Shown: positions 1 through 6,258 of the stretch, piece by piece
Layout: the number at the start of each line of letters is the position of its first letter
Numbering within the stretch: position 1 is the stretch's first letter
Origin: JBOHHM01 sp050725495
GTDB taxonomy: Bacteria > Pseudomonadota > Gammaproteobacteria > Burkholderiales > Burkholderiaceae_C
Length of the DNA: 6,396 nucleotides
Assembly (NCBI GenBank): GCA_050725495.1
Contig: JBOHHM010000116.1
Coordinates: forward strand, 1-6,396
Reading direction: 5' to 3'
The notes under the pieces: generated by a model
The model's database searches: none
What the model saw: only the letters and a program-made list of their open reading frames with translations
Told to the model about the DNA's origin: nothing
Translations under genes and position numbers: made by a program

Positions 1-1131
1 GCGCCGATCGACGCCACGGCCCTGATCCGCGGCATGTTCCACAAAGTCAGCAACAAGCCGCAGCCCGGCATGGGCGTGTTTCCGCCGGACTGGCTGGAGT
101 CCAGTTTCATGCCGGCGGCCGTGCGCAAGGTCACGGGCACCCGGGCGCTGCAGGACTTCTCGCTGCAATACGGCGAACCGGCGGGCGACAGCGGCTTGCG
201 CCAGTCCCTGTCCAAGAAGCTGGCCAGCCTGAACGTGCAGGCGGCGCCCGAGCAGATCATCACCACCATAGGTGCCACCCATGCGCTCGACATCGTGAGC
301 CGCACGCTGCTGCGCGCGGGCGACCATGTGATGGTCGAGGAGCCCGGCTGGGCCGTCGAGTTCGCCCGGCTCGACGCGCTGGGCATGCGCATTCTGCCGG
401 TGCCGCGGCGTGCCGACGGCCCTGACCTGGAGGTGATGGCGCGCTATTGCGAGGTGCACGCGCCCAAGCTGTTTGTCAGCGTCAGCGTGTTCCACAACCC
501 CACGGGCTACTGCCTGACGCCGGGCAGCGCGCACCGCGTGCTGCAGCTGGCCAGCGCCCATGACTTCCATATCGCCGAAGACGACACCTACAGCCACATC
601 GCGCCCGAGCATGCGACGCGGCTGTGCGCGCTCGACGGGCTGCAGCGCACGATTTACGTCAGCGGCTTTGCCAAGATCCTCGCGCCCAACTGGCGCATCG
701 GCTTTCTGGCCGCGCCGCCGGCCCTGGTCGAGCGCCTGCTCGACACCAAGCTGCTGGCCACGCTGACCACGCCGGCCCTGCTGGAGAAGGCGCTGGCCTG
801 GTGCATCGACCAGGGCCAGCTGCGCCGCCACGCCGAGCGCATCCGCACGAGGCTGGACCTGGCGCGCGCGCGCAGCGTCAAGCTCGCCCTGGCCCACGGC
901 TGCAGCTTTGCGGCCGAGCCGGCCGGCCTGTTTGGCTGGGTCGAGACCGGCGTGGACACCGATGCGCTGGCGCAGCGCATGCTCGACGAGGGCTATCTGC
1001 TGGCGCCGGGCTCGTTGTTCCACGCCGGGCGCCAGCCCAGCACGCTGATGCGCATCAACTTCGCGACCACGCAGGACGTGGCGTTCTGGAAGGTGTTTGC
1101 CCGCCTGCGCGACCAGGCCCAGCGAGCCTAA
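1..1131 (+). CDS. PLP-dependent aminotransferase domain, probably C-terminal part of a MocR-type (GntR-family) regulator; 5' end outside window
   Basis: Fold-type I PLP enzyme domain. Seen: an HNPTG motif with the cofactor-contacting Asn at codon 496-498, an Asp...Tyr pair in EDDTY (Asp codon 580-582, Tyr 589-591) matching the aspartate aminotransferase Asp222/Tyr225 pattern, a SGFAK motif with the Schiff-base Lys at 673-675 followed by an Arg in NWRIGF, and a late RINF motif with the substrate-carboxylate Arg at 1051-1053. The frame is open to base 1. The ATG at 34 has no ribosome binding site, so it is probably an internal Met and the gene is truncated by the window. Known family: MocR proteins join an N-terminal winged helix to this domain and sense PLP or amino-acid adducts. 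The motif spacing and the EEPGW and RINFATTQD segments fit MocR better than a free aminotransferase, but the helix-turn-helix part cannot be seen. A stand-alone aminotransferase is the alternative. The regulated gene usually lies next to the regulator, so here probably upstream of the window. The stop overlaps that of the convergent uup. Confidence 0.88.
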   Translation, partial: APIDATALIRGMFHKVSNKPQPGMGVFPPDWLESSFMPAAVRKVTGTRALQDFSLQYGEPAGDSGLRQSLSKKLASLNVQAAPEQIITTIGATHALDIVSRTLLRAGDHVMVEEPGWAVEFARLDALGMRILPVPRRADGPDLEVMARYCEVHAPKLFVSVSVFHNPTGYCLTPGSAHRVLQLASAHDFHIAEDDTYSHIAPEHATRLCALDGLQRTIYVSGFAKILAPNWRIGFLAAPPALVERLLDTKLLATLTTPALLEKALAWCIDQGQLRRHAERIRTRLDLARARSVKLALAHGCSFAAEPAGLFGWVETGVDTDALAQRMLDEGYLLAPGSLFHAGRQPSTLMRINFATTQDVAFWKVFARLRDQAQRA

Positions 1132-3044
1132 GCCGGGCTGCCCAGCGCTTCCCAGCGCTCCAGCGCCGCCATCAGCTCGTCCTCGATCTGCGCATTGCGG
1201 CTGTGGAGCTGGGTGGCACGCGCGGCATCGCGGACATAGAGGCTGCCATCGGCCAGCTCGGCGGCAATGGCTTGCTGCTGGGCCTCCAGCGCCTCGATGC
1301 GCTCGGGCAAGGCGTCGAGCTCGCGCTGCTCCTTGTAGCTGAGCTTGCGCGGCTTGCCTGCCGGCGCGGCGGCTGGTGCAGCGGGGGCTGCTTTTTGCTC
1401 TGAATTTGATAGCGCTTCGCGCCCATTTTTAGTAGGCTGCTGGCCGATTTGTGCTGTATCCCCGGCTAGCTCGCGGGCGCGCCGGGACTGCGTGAGCCAG
1501 TCCTGCACGCCGCCCTCGTACTCGCGCCAGCGGCCTTCGCCCTCGAACGCGATCGTGCTGGCGACCACGTTGTCCAGAAAGGTCCGGTCGTGGCTGACCA
1601 GGAACACCGTGCCGTCGTAGTTCTGCAGCAGGTCTTCGAGCAGCTCCAGCGTGTCGATGTCGAGGTCGTTGGTCGGCTCGTCGAGCACCAGCACATTGGC
1701 GGGCCGGGCGAACAGCCGCGCCAGCAGCAGGCGGTTGCGTTCGCCGCCGCTCAATGACCGCACCGGCGAATGGGCGCGCGCCGGCGAGAACAGGAAGTCG
1801 CCGAGGTAGCTCTTGACATGCTGGCGTTTCCTGCCGATCTCGATCCACTCGCTGCCGGGGCTGATGAAGTCCTCCAGCGTGGCGTCGAGGTTGAGCCCGT
1901 CGCGCATCTGATCGAAATAGGCCACCTGCAAATTCGCGCCCTGGCGCAGCTTGCCGCTGTCGGGCTGCAGTTCACCCAGGATCAGCTTGAGCAGCGTGGT
2001 CTTGCCGGCGCCGTTCGGCCCGATCAGGCCGACCTTGTCGCCGCGCAGAATGGTGGCGGTGAAATCGCGGACGATGGTTTTGTCACCGAAGGCTTTGCCG
2101 ACCTCGGTCAGCTCGGCCACGATCTTGCCGGTGGGCAGGCCCGAGGCCAGGTCCATCTTCACGCTGCCCAGGGCCTCGCGCCGCTCGGCGCGGCTGGCGC
2201 GCAGTTTTTCCAGCCGGGTGATGCGGCCCTGGGCGCGCGTGCGGCGCGCTTCCACGCCCTTGCGGATCCAGATCTCTTCCTGCGCCAGCAGCTTGTCGGC
2301 CTTGGCCGCGATCACGGCTTCCTGCGCCAGCTGCTCTTCTTTTTGTAGCAAATAGGCCCCGAAATTCCCGGGGTAGGAGCGCAACTGGCCGCGGTCGAGC
2401 TCGACGATGCGGGTCGCCACGCGGTCCAGGAAGGCGCGGTCGTGGGTGATGGTGACCACGCTGCCCTTGAAGTCGATCAGCAGGTCTTCGAGCCACTCGA
2501 TCGAGTCCAGGTCCAGGTGGTTGGTCGGCTCGTCAAGCAGCAGCACGTCGGGCTTGGCCACCAGCGCCTGCGCCAGGGCCACGCGCTTTTTCGTGCCGCC
2601 CGACAATGTGCCGACCACGGCGTCCGGGTCCAGATGCAGGCGGTGCAAGGTTTCTTCGACCCGCTGTTCCCAGTTCCAGGCGTCAAAGGCCTCGATCTGC
2701 GACTGCAGGGCGTCCAGGTCCAGGCTCTCCTCGCCCGACAAATACTGGTCTCTCAGCGCGATCGCCTGGGCCAGCCCGGCGCTGGCGGCAAGAAACACCG
2801 TGGTGTTGGGATCGAGATTGGGCTCCTGCGCCACGTAGGCGACGCGCAGGCCCTGCTGGGTTTGCAGCGTGCCGTCGTCGGGCTTTTCCAGCCCGCCCAG
2901 GATTTTGAGCAGCGAGGATTTGCCCGCGCCGTTGCGCCCGATCAGGCCCACACGCTCAGAAGATTCGAGGGAAAAGCCGGCTTTGTCCAGCAGTGCGACA
3001 TGGCCAAAGGCCAGATGGGCGTCGAGAAGGGTGATTAGTGCCAT
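1128..3044 (-). CDS. uup: ABC-F family ATPase, Uup type
   Basis: A 638-residue cytoplasmic tandem ATPase without membrane segments, as in the ABC-F family. Seen: domain 1 has Walker A GRNGAGKS (36-43), signature LSGG (147-150), Walker B LLLDEP with Glu172, and switch His201. The linker arm (about 226-310) is charged and helical, with the WIRKGVEARRTR segment typical of Uup. Domain 2 has Walker A GPNGAGKT (342-349), LSGG (431-434), Walker B VLVLDEP with Glu456, and His485. All catalytic residues are present. After an Ala/Pro-rich linker (551-563), a Lys/Glu-rich coiled coil (about 565-635) starts with KLSYKEQREL, the hallmark of the Uup C-terminal DNA-binding domain. Known role: ABC-F proteins act on the ribosome, and uup mutants in E. 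coli show altered precise excision of transposons. The start MALITLLDAHLAFG matches the usual family start, although no clear Shine-Dalgarno sequence precedes it. Oddity: residues about 526-552 appear to come from an inserted repeat (separate entry). Confidence 0.95.
   Translation of the reverse strand: MALITLLDAHLAFGHVALLDKAGFSLESSERVGLIGRNGAGKSSLLKILGGLEKPDDGTLQTQQGLRVAYVAQEPNLDPNTTVFLAASAGLAQAIALRDQYLSGEESLDLDALQSQIEAFDAWNWEQRVEETLHRLHLDPDAVVGTLSGGTKKRVALAQALVAKPDVLLLDEPTNHLDLDSIEWLEDLLIDFKGSVVTITHDRAFLDRVATRIVELDRGQLRSYPGNFGAYLLQKEEQLAQEAVIAAKADKLLAQEEIWIRKGVEARRTRAQGRITRLEKLRASRAERREALGSVKMDLASGLPTGKIVAELTEVGKAFGDKTIVRDFTATILRGDKVGLIGPNGAGKTTLLKLILGELQPDSGKLRQGANLQVAYFDQMRDGLNLDATLEDFISPGSEWIEIGRKRQHVKSYLGDFLFSPARAHSPVRSLSGGERNRLLLARLFARPANVLVLDEPTNDLDIDTLELLEDLLQNYDGTVFLVSHDRTFLDNVVASTIAFEGEGRWREYEGGVQDWLTQSRRARELAGDTAQIGQQPTKNGREALSNSEQKAAPAAPAAAPAGKPRKLSYKEQRELDALPERIEALEAQQQAIAAELADGSLYVRDAARATQLHSRNAQIEDELMAALERWEALGSPA
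1391..1469 (-). repeat. Probable interspersed repeat forming in-frame coding sequence within the uup linker
   Basis: Within the otherwise GC-rich uup gene this ~79-base stretch is AT-richer. On the minus strand it contains AAATCGGCCAGCAGCC, then GCGCGAAGCGCTATCAAATT and AGAGCAAA. From memory this resembles a short interspersed repeat frequent in Comamonadaceae genomes (GGCC...AGCGC...GCTATCAAAT...AGCAA). It contains GCTAGC at one end and an imperfect GCGC-type inverted core. It encodes residues about 526-552 of Uup (Gln/Asn/Ser-rich, unlike the flanking protein), exactly between the second ATPase domain and the C-terminal coiled coil, and keeps the frame. The boundaries are approximate and the family assignment is unverified. 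Confidence 0.5.
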
Positions 3045-3148
3045 GAGGCTAGGGATTATCCCGTCCCTGGCTCGGGGCGCCTCCCTATCGCCTGGGTCTG
3101 CGCGTGGCTATAGTCGCGGCCAAGGGCCAACAGGCCGAGGAGGTCGAG
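3045..3148. promoter_or_regulatory. Divergent spacer between uup and the [2Fe-2S] subunit gene; possible promoters
   Basis: This ~100-base gap must contain the start signals of both divergent genes. On the plus strand a TATAGT hexamer lies at 3109-3114, the same hexamer as in the upstream rRNA promoter of this window, but no convincing -35 box lies 16-18 bases before it. If used, transcription would begin near 3121, leaving a short leader with a strong Shine-Dalgarno sequence (GAGGAGG, 3137-3143). On the minus strand GATAAT (complement of 3055-3060) lies only ~10 bases before the uup ATG. If it were a -10 box, the uup mRNA would be almost leaderless, which would fit the lack of a Shine-Dalgarno sequence. 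Both are weak guesses. Confidence 0.3.
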
Positions 3149-3955
3149 GTGGAACTGCAAATCAACGGCGCAAGGGTCCAGGTCGAGGCCGACCCCAACA
3201 TGCCCCTGCTCTGGGTGCTGCGCGACCTGCTCAATCTGACGGGCACCAAATTCGGCTGCGGCGTGGCGGCCTGCGGCGCCTGCACCGTGCGGGTGGACGG
3301 GCAGGCGCTGCGTTCCTGCGTCACGCCCGTGGCCAGGGTCGCGGGCAAGAGCATCCAGACCATCGAAGCCCTGGGCACGCCCGAGCAGCCCCATGCGTTG
3401 CAGACGGCCTGGATCGCCGAGCAGGTGCCGCAGTGCGGCTACTGCCAGAGCGGCATGCTGATGGCCGCCGCCGCCCTGCTGGCGAAGAAGCCCCGGCCGA
3501 CTGACGCCGAGATTGACGAGGCCATCACCAATCTCTGCCGCTGCGGCACCTACCAGCGGGTCCGCGCGGCGATCCACCGAGCCGCGGCCGGCATGGCCGC
3601 TGGAGCCAGTTCATGTGCGCCGCTGGGCCGGCCCAAGGCGCGAAGGCCCCCGCGGGGGGCAGCGCAGACGCTTCTGGCGGCAAGCGTGGGGGCTCCATTT
3701 CGCGCCGCACCTGGCTGCTCAGCGCCGCCGGCACAGCCGGCGCCCTGGTCGTGGGCTGGGGCCTGCTGCCCATGCGCTCGCGCCTGGGGTCGCCCGAACT
3801 CATGTTGGCCGGCGAAGGCGAGGTGGCGCTCAACGGCTGGCTCAAGATCGCGGCCGATGGGGCCGTGGTGCTGGCCATGCCGCGCAGCGAAATGGGCCAG
3901 GGCGTGCACACCGCCCTGCCCATGCTGGTGGCCGAAGAACTTGATGTGCCGCTGA
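3149..3955 (+). CDS. [2Fe-2S] small subunit of a molybdenum hydroxylase (isoquinoline 1-oxidoreductase alpha-like), with read-through tail
   Basis: Electron-transfer subunit of a xanthine oxidase-family enzyme. Seen, numbered from GTG 3149: a plant-ferredoxin-like cluster site with Cys37, 42, 45 and 57 (C-x4-C-x2-C-x11-C), then a helical domain with the second cluster Cys96, 99, 130 and 132 (C-x2-C-x30-C-x-C). All eight ligands are present, in the exact family spacing, and Gln95 of QCGYC is the usual residue near the molybdopterin. I chose GTG 3149 because GAGGAGG (3137-3143) sits five bases upstream and the protein then begins VELQING, like typical family members. A GTG at 3104 would add 15 unlikely residues. 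The conserved domain ends near base 3592 (about residue 148, normal for the family), yet no stop follows until 3953-3955. The last ~120 residues are Pro/Cys/Trp/Arg-rich and overlap the large-subunit gene out of frame by 343 bases, so they are probably a non-functional tail. There is no signal peptide; export, if any, would be with the large subunit. Confidence 0.85.
   Translation: MELQINGARVQVEADPNMPLLWVLRDLLNLTGTKFGCGVAACGACTVRVDGQALRSCVTPVARVAGKSIQTIEALGTPEQPHALQTAWIAEQVPQCGYCQSGMLMAAAALLAKKPRPTDAEIDEAITNLCRCGTYQRVRAAIHRAAAGMAAGASSCAPLGRPKARRPPRGAAQTLLAASVGAPFRAAPGCSAPPAQPAPWSWAGACCPCARAWGRPNSCWPAKARWRSTAGSRSRPMGPWCWPCRAAKWARACTPPCPCWWPKNLMCR
3602..3605 (+). promoter_or_regulatory. Ribosome binding site deciding the large-subunit start
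   Basis: GGAG at 3602-3605 lies seven bases before ATG 3613. It lies just outside the GC-rich repeat-like block, whose left edge coincides with the start codon. This supports 3613 as the true start even though the first 28 residues look repeat-derived. Confidence 0.6.
3613..3696 (+). repeat. Probable GC-rich palindromic interspersed repeat at the small/large subunit junction
   Basis: The block begins TGCGCCGCTGGGCCGGCCCA, has a central GCCCCCGCGGGGGGC hairpin (3646-3660) and ends with a GGCAAGCGTGGGGGCTC-type segment. It contains a perfect 12-base palindrome TGGGCCGGCCCA (3624-3635). From memory, sequences of the form GTGCGCCGCTGGGCC...CCAAGG...CCCC...GGGGGCAGCG...GCGTGGGGG recur many times in Comamonadaceae genomes, usually just after genes. 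Here the block is free of stop codons in all three plus-strand frames, so it is translated as the N-terminus of the large subunit in one frame and as the tail of the small subunit in another. The ends are approximate and the family match is unverified. Confidence 0.55.
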
Positions 3956-5964
3956 GCGCGGTGCGCATCGAGCAGGCCGGCGCCGACACGATCTACGGCA
4001 ACGTTGCCATGCTCGTGGCCAGCCTGCCGTTTCATCCGCTGGAATCCGAGGGGGAGCACAAAGCGGCCAAGGTCAAGCTGGGTCAATGGGTGGTGGGCAA
4101 GCTCGCCCGCGAGCTGGGCATCAATGCCACGGGCGGCTCCTCCAGCATGGCCGATGCCTGGGAGGTGCTGCGCACAGCGGCCGCCACGGCGCGGGCCTCG
4201 TTGCTGGGCGCGGCCTCGCTGCAGTGGAAGCTGCCCCTGGCCGAGCTGTCGGCCAAAGCGGGCGTGATTTCCCACCCTTCGGGCAAGTCGGCCCGCTATG
4301 GCAAGCTGGCCAGAATTGCCGCCGCCACGCCGCCGGGCGAGGTCCGGCTCAAGCCCCGCCGGGACTGGTCTGTGATCGGCCGGCCGGTGCCGCGTCTGGA
4401 TGTGCCCGCCAAGGTCGACGGCACGGCGCGGTTCGGACTCGATGTGCGCCTGCCCGGACTGCTTTACGCGGCCGTGCGGCTGTGCCCCATGCTCGGTGGC
4501 GCACCCGGCGCCATCCGTCCCAACGTGGCGCTGGCCCTGCCCGGCATCGAGCGGCTGGTGCTGCTGCCCGCCTATGCGGGCGCCACGGCGGGCTTTGCGG
4601 TGGTCGGCCAGACCAGCTGGCATGCCCGCCGGGGCACCGAGGCCGTGGAGGTGGACTGGCAGCAGCGCCCGCTGGGCGCGCTGGACACGCGCCAGATCGA
4701 GCGCGAACTCGAAGCCAGCGTCCAGGCCGATTCGGGTTACACCTTTTATGACAAGGGTGCCGTGGATCAGGCCGAAAGCCAGGCCAGCCGTGTGATCGAA
4801 GCCTGGTACCGCGCGCCCTATCTGGCCCACGCGACCCTGGAGCCCATGAACTGCACGGCGCGAGTCTTCGACGGTCGGGTCGAAGTCTGGGCGCCAACCC
4901 AGGTGCCTCAAATGGGCCGTGCGATTGCGGCGCAGGTCGCCGGTGTGCCGCTGGAGCGCGTGACCCTGCATGTGACCCTGCTGGGCGGCGGTTTCGGGCG
5001 CCGGCTGGAAGTCGACTACATCGCTCAGGCCGTGCGCGTGGCCATGGACTGCGGCGGCCGGCCGGTGCAGCTGGCCTGGTCGCGCGAGGAAGATACGCAG
5101 CATGACTTCTACCGCCCCATGCATATGGCCAGGCTGCGCGCCGCCCTCGATGGCCAGAGTCGAGTGAGCAGTCTGCACATCAAGTCGGCGGGCGATGCCA
5201 TCACCCCGCGCTGGCTGGAGCGCGCGCTGCCCGCCCTGTCCGGGCCGTTGGATGCGCCCGACAAAACCACGGCCGAGGGCCTGTTCGACCTGCCTTACGG
5301 CTTCACCCATCAGCGCATGGAGCATGTGGCGACGCGCATGGGCGTGCCGGTCGGCTTCTGGCGCGCGGTCGGCCATTCCCACAACGCCTTCTTCTCCGAA
5401 GGCTTCATCGACGAACTGGCTGTCACGCTCCAGCAAGACCCGCTGGCGTTTCGCCGCCAGCACCTGGCGCAGGCACCGCGCCATCTGGCCGTGCTGAACC
5501 TGGCGGCCGAGAAGGCCGGCTGGGGCGCTGTTCTGCCGCCTGGCCGGGCCCGCGGTTTGGCCCTGCACGAGTCCTTCGGCTCCATCGTGGCCCAGGTGGC
5601 CGAGGTCTCGCTGCACAACGGCCAGCTGCGGGTGCACCGCGTGGTCTGCGCCATCGACTGCGGCACCGTGGTCAATCCCAACATCGTGGCGCAGCAAATG
5701 GAAAGCGCCGTGGTCTTTGCGCTGACGGCCGCCCTTTTCGGCAAGGTGGATATTCAGCAGGGCGTGGTGCGGCAGGACAATTTCGCCAACTACCCCATGG
5801 TCAAGCTGGCCGAGGCTCCGCGCGTCGAGACCTGGTTGGTGCCGAGCCAGCGTCCACCTGGCGGTGTGGGCGAGCCGGGCGTGCCACCGCTGGCACCGGC
5901 AGTCGCCAACGCGCTGTTCGCGCTGACCGGACGGCGCTTGCGCGCCCTGCCGTTGACGATCTAG
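3613..5964 (+). CDS. Molybdopterin-binding large subunit of a molybdenum hydroxylase (isoquinoline 1-oxidoreductase beta-like), Tat-exported
   Basis: Catalytic subunit of a xanthine oxidase-family hydroxylase, 783 residues, intact and slightly longer than typical beta subunits because of its N-terminus. Seen: an Ala/Gly-rich stretch (1-28), a twin-arginine signal SRRTWLL (Arg31, Arg32) followed by a hydrophobic helix (about 37-52), MGQGV (94-98), LEPMNCTA (409-416), GGGFGRR (458-464) and, near the end, GGVGEPG with the base-catalyst Glu754 (codon 5872-5874). No clear signal-peptidase site is visible, so the protein may stay anchored at the periplasmic face. Known chemistry: hydroxylation of N-heterocycles or oxidation of aldehydes at a molybdopterin-cytosine-dinucleotide centre. 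The substrate cannot be read from the sequence. It pairs with the upstream [2Fe-2S] protein, probably in one transcript. No XdhC-like insertion factor or cytochrome gene is adjacent. GGAG seven bases upstream supports the start. Residues 1-28 coincide with a repeat-like block, and conserved sequence begins only at the Tat motif. Confidence 0.93.
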   Translation: MCAAGPAQGAKAPAGGSADASGGKRGGSISRRTWLLSAAGTAGALVVGWGLLPMRSRLGSPELMLAGEGEVALNGWLKIAADGAVVLAMPRSEMGQGVHTALPMLVAEELDVPLSAVRIEQAGADTIYGNVAMLVASLPFHPLESEGEHKAAKVKLGQWVVGKLARELGINATGGSSSMADAWEVLRTAAATARASLLGAASLQWKLPLAELSAKAGVISHPSGKSARYGKLARIAAATPPGEVRLKPRRDWSVIGRPVPRLDVPAKVDGTARFGLDVRLPGLLYAAVRLCPMLGGAPGAIRPNVALALPGIERLVLLPAYAGATAGFAVVGQTSWHARRGTEAVEVDWQQRPLGALDTRQIERELEASVQADSGYTFYDKGAVDQAESQASRVIEAWYRAPYLAHATLEPMNCTARVFDGRVEVWAPTQVPQMGRAIAAQVAGVPLERVTLHVTLLGGGFGRRLEVDYIAQAVRVAMDCGGRPVQLAWSREEDTQHDFYRPMHMARLRAALDGQSRVSSLHIKSAGDAITPRWLERALPALSGPLDAPDKTTAEGLFDLPYGFTHQRMEHVATRMGVPVGFWRAVGHSHNAFFSEGFIDELAVTLQQDPLAFRRQHLAQAPRHLAVLNLAAEKAGWGAVLPPGRARGLALHESFGSIVAQVAEVSLHNGQLRVHRVVCAIDCGTVVNPNIVAQQMESAVVFALTAALFGKVDIQQGVVRQDNFANYPMVKLAEAPRVETWLVPSQRPPGGVGEPGVPPLAPAVANALFALTGRRLRALPLTI

Positions 5965-5978
5965 GCCGGCTTCGCGGC
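5965..5978 (+). other. Weak hairpin after the large-subunit stop
   Basis: GCCG (5965-5968) pairs with CGGC (5975-5978) around a six-base loop immediately after the stop codon. The stem is only four base pairs and is followed by an A-tract rather than a T-tract, so it is not a convincing intrinsic terminator. No better terminator is visible between this operon and the rRNA promoters. Confidence 0.25.
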
Positions 5979-5985
5979 ACTACGC

Positions 5986-6024
5986 AAAAAAAGTTTGCGA
6001 CAGCGCTCGAAGCCGTGCTATAGT
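5986..6024 (+). promoter_or_regulatory. Upstream rRNA-operon promoter P1
   Basis: TTGCGA (5995-6000) as -35, an 18-base spacer, and TATAGT (6019-6024) as -10, preceded by a seven-base A-tract (5986-5992) that could act as a proximal UP element. The hexamers match consensus at four and five of six positions. The region 6014-6038 matches 6194-6218 at 20 of 25 positions, so this is evidently a diverged copy of the downstream promoter. It would drive the rRNA operon from ~180 bases further upstream. Confidence 0.6.
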
Positions 6025-6045
6025 TAAAAGCTTCGCTGCTGAGGA

Positions 6046-6065
6046 GCAAACAAAAAATTGTTTGC
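6046..6065. repeat. Perfect inverted repeat between the two rRNA promoters
   Basis: GCAAACAA (6046-6053), AAAA, TTGTTTGC (6058-6065): an eight-base perfect stem with a four-base loop. It lies ~20 bases after the predicted start from P1. It has no following T-tract, so it is not a terminator. It could be a protein-binding site or a leader hairpin in P1 transcripts. Confidence 0.6.
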
Positions 6066-6149
6066 ACAAAACAGCGGTGCCAGCATGGGCTCTCAAGGGG
6101 GTGTAGGCTGGCATTGAAGCGGGGTGAGATCGGTTTTTGGAGGTTTCTG

Positions 6150-6204
6150 AAAATCAAAAATAAAATCTCGAAAGTTGACGAACTTCAAAAAAGCGTGTCA
6201 TAAT
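6150..6204 (+). promoter_or_regulatory. Main rRNA-operon promoter P2 with UP-like element
   Basis: TTGACG (6175-6180) and CATAAT (6199-6204) with an 18-base spacer each differ from the sigma-70 consensus at one position. The AT-rich run before the -35 (about 6150-6167, AAAATCAAAAATAAAAT) fits an UP element contacted by the RNA polymerase alpha subunit, as in strong rRNA promoters. Transcription should start near 6211, in a GCTTCGCTG segment shared with P1. The downstream boxA and Burkholderiales-type leader identify the target as an rRNA operon. Confidence 0.8.
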
Positions 6205-6258
6205 TCAAGGCTTCGCTGATCACAGCAAGCAGTCGCAGCAGACGGAAGTTGAGGCGAC

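Noticed and set aside
34..36. ATG as start of the aminotransferase-like gene
   Set aside because: No Shine-Dalgarno sequence precedes it and the same frame is open to base 1 with plausible protein sequence, so the gene more likely starts outside the window.
624..1403. A 259-codon plus-strand frame running across the convergent junction into uup
   Set aside because: It is out of frame with the aminotransferase gene, has an Ala/Arg/Pro-rich shadow composition and is antisense to uup.
2442..3038. A 198-codon plus-strand frame opposite uup
   Set aside because: Antisense shadow of conserved ATPase sequence; no domain or translation signal.
3104..3106. GTG 3104 as start of the [2Fe-2S] subunit
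   Set aside because: It has no ribosome binding site, adds 15 residues unlike family members and overlaps a possible -10 box. GTG 3149 has GAGGAGG at ideal distance and gives the usual N-terminus.
3513..3944. A third overlapping plus-strand frame across the subunit junction
   Set aside because: Arg/Pro/Gly-rich low-information sequence, open only because the region is GC-rich.
3550..5697. A 715-codon open frame on the minus strand opposite the large-subunit gene
   Set aside because: The product is rich in His, Gln, Gly and Arg with no recognisable domain, as expected of antisense frames in GC-rich genes. The plus strand has a complete family signature, so this is a shadow.
6078..6113. Inverted repeat TGCCAGC...GCTGGCA with a 22-base loop
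   Set aside because: A seven-base stem with a long loop is weak and can arise by chance. No T-tract, start or neighbouring gene gives it a role.
5801..6157. A 118-codon minus-strand frame crossing the gene end and the rRNA promoters
   Set aside because: Half is antisense to the large subunit and the rest lies over promoter sequence. It has no ribosome binding site or recognisable protein features.
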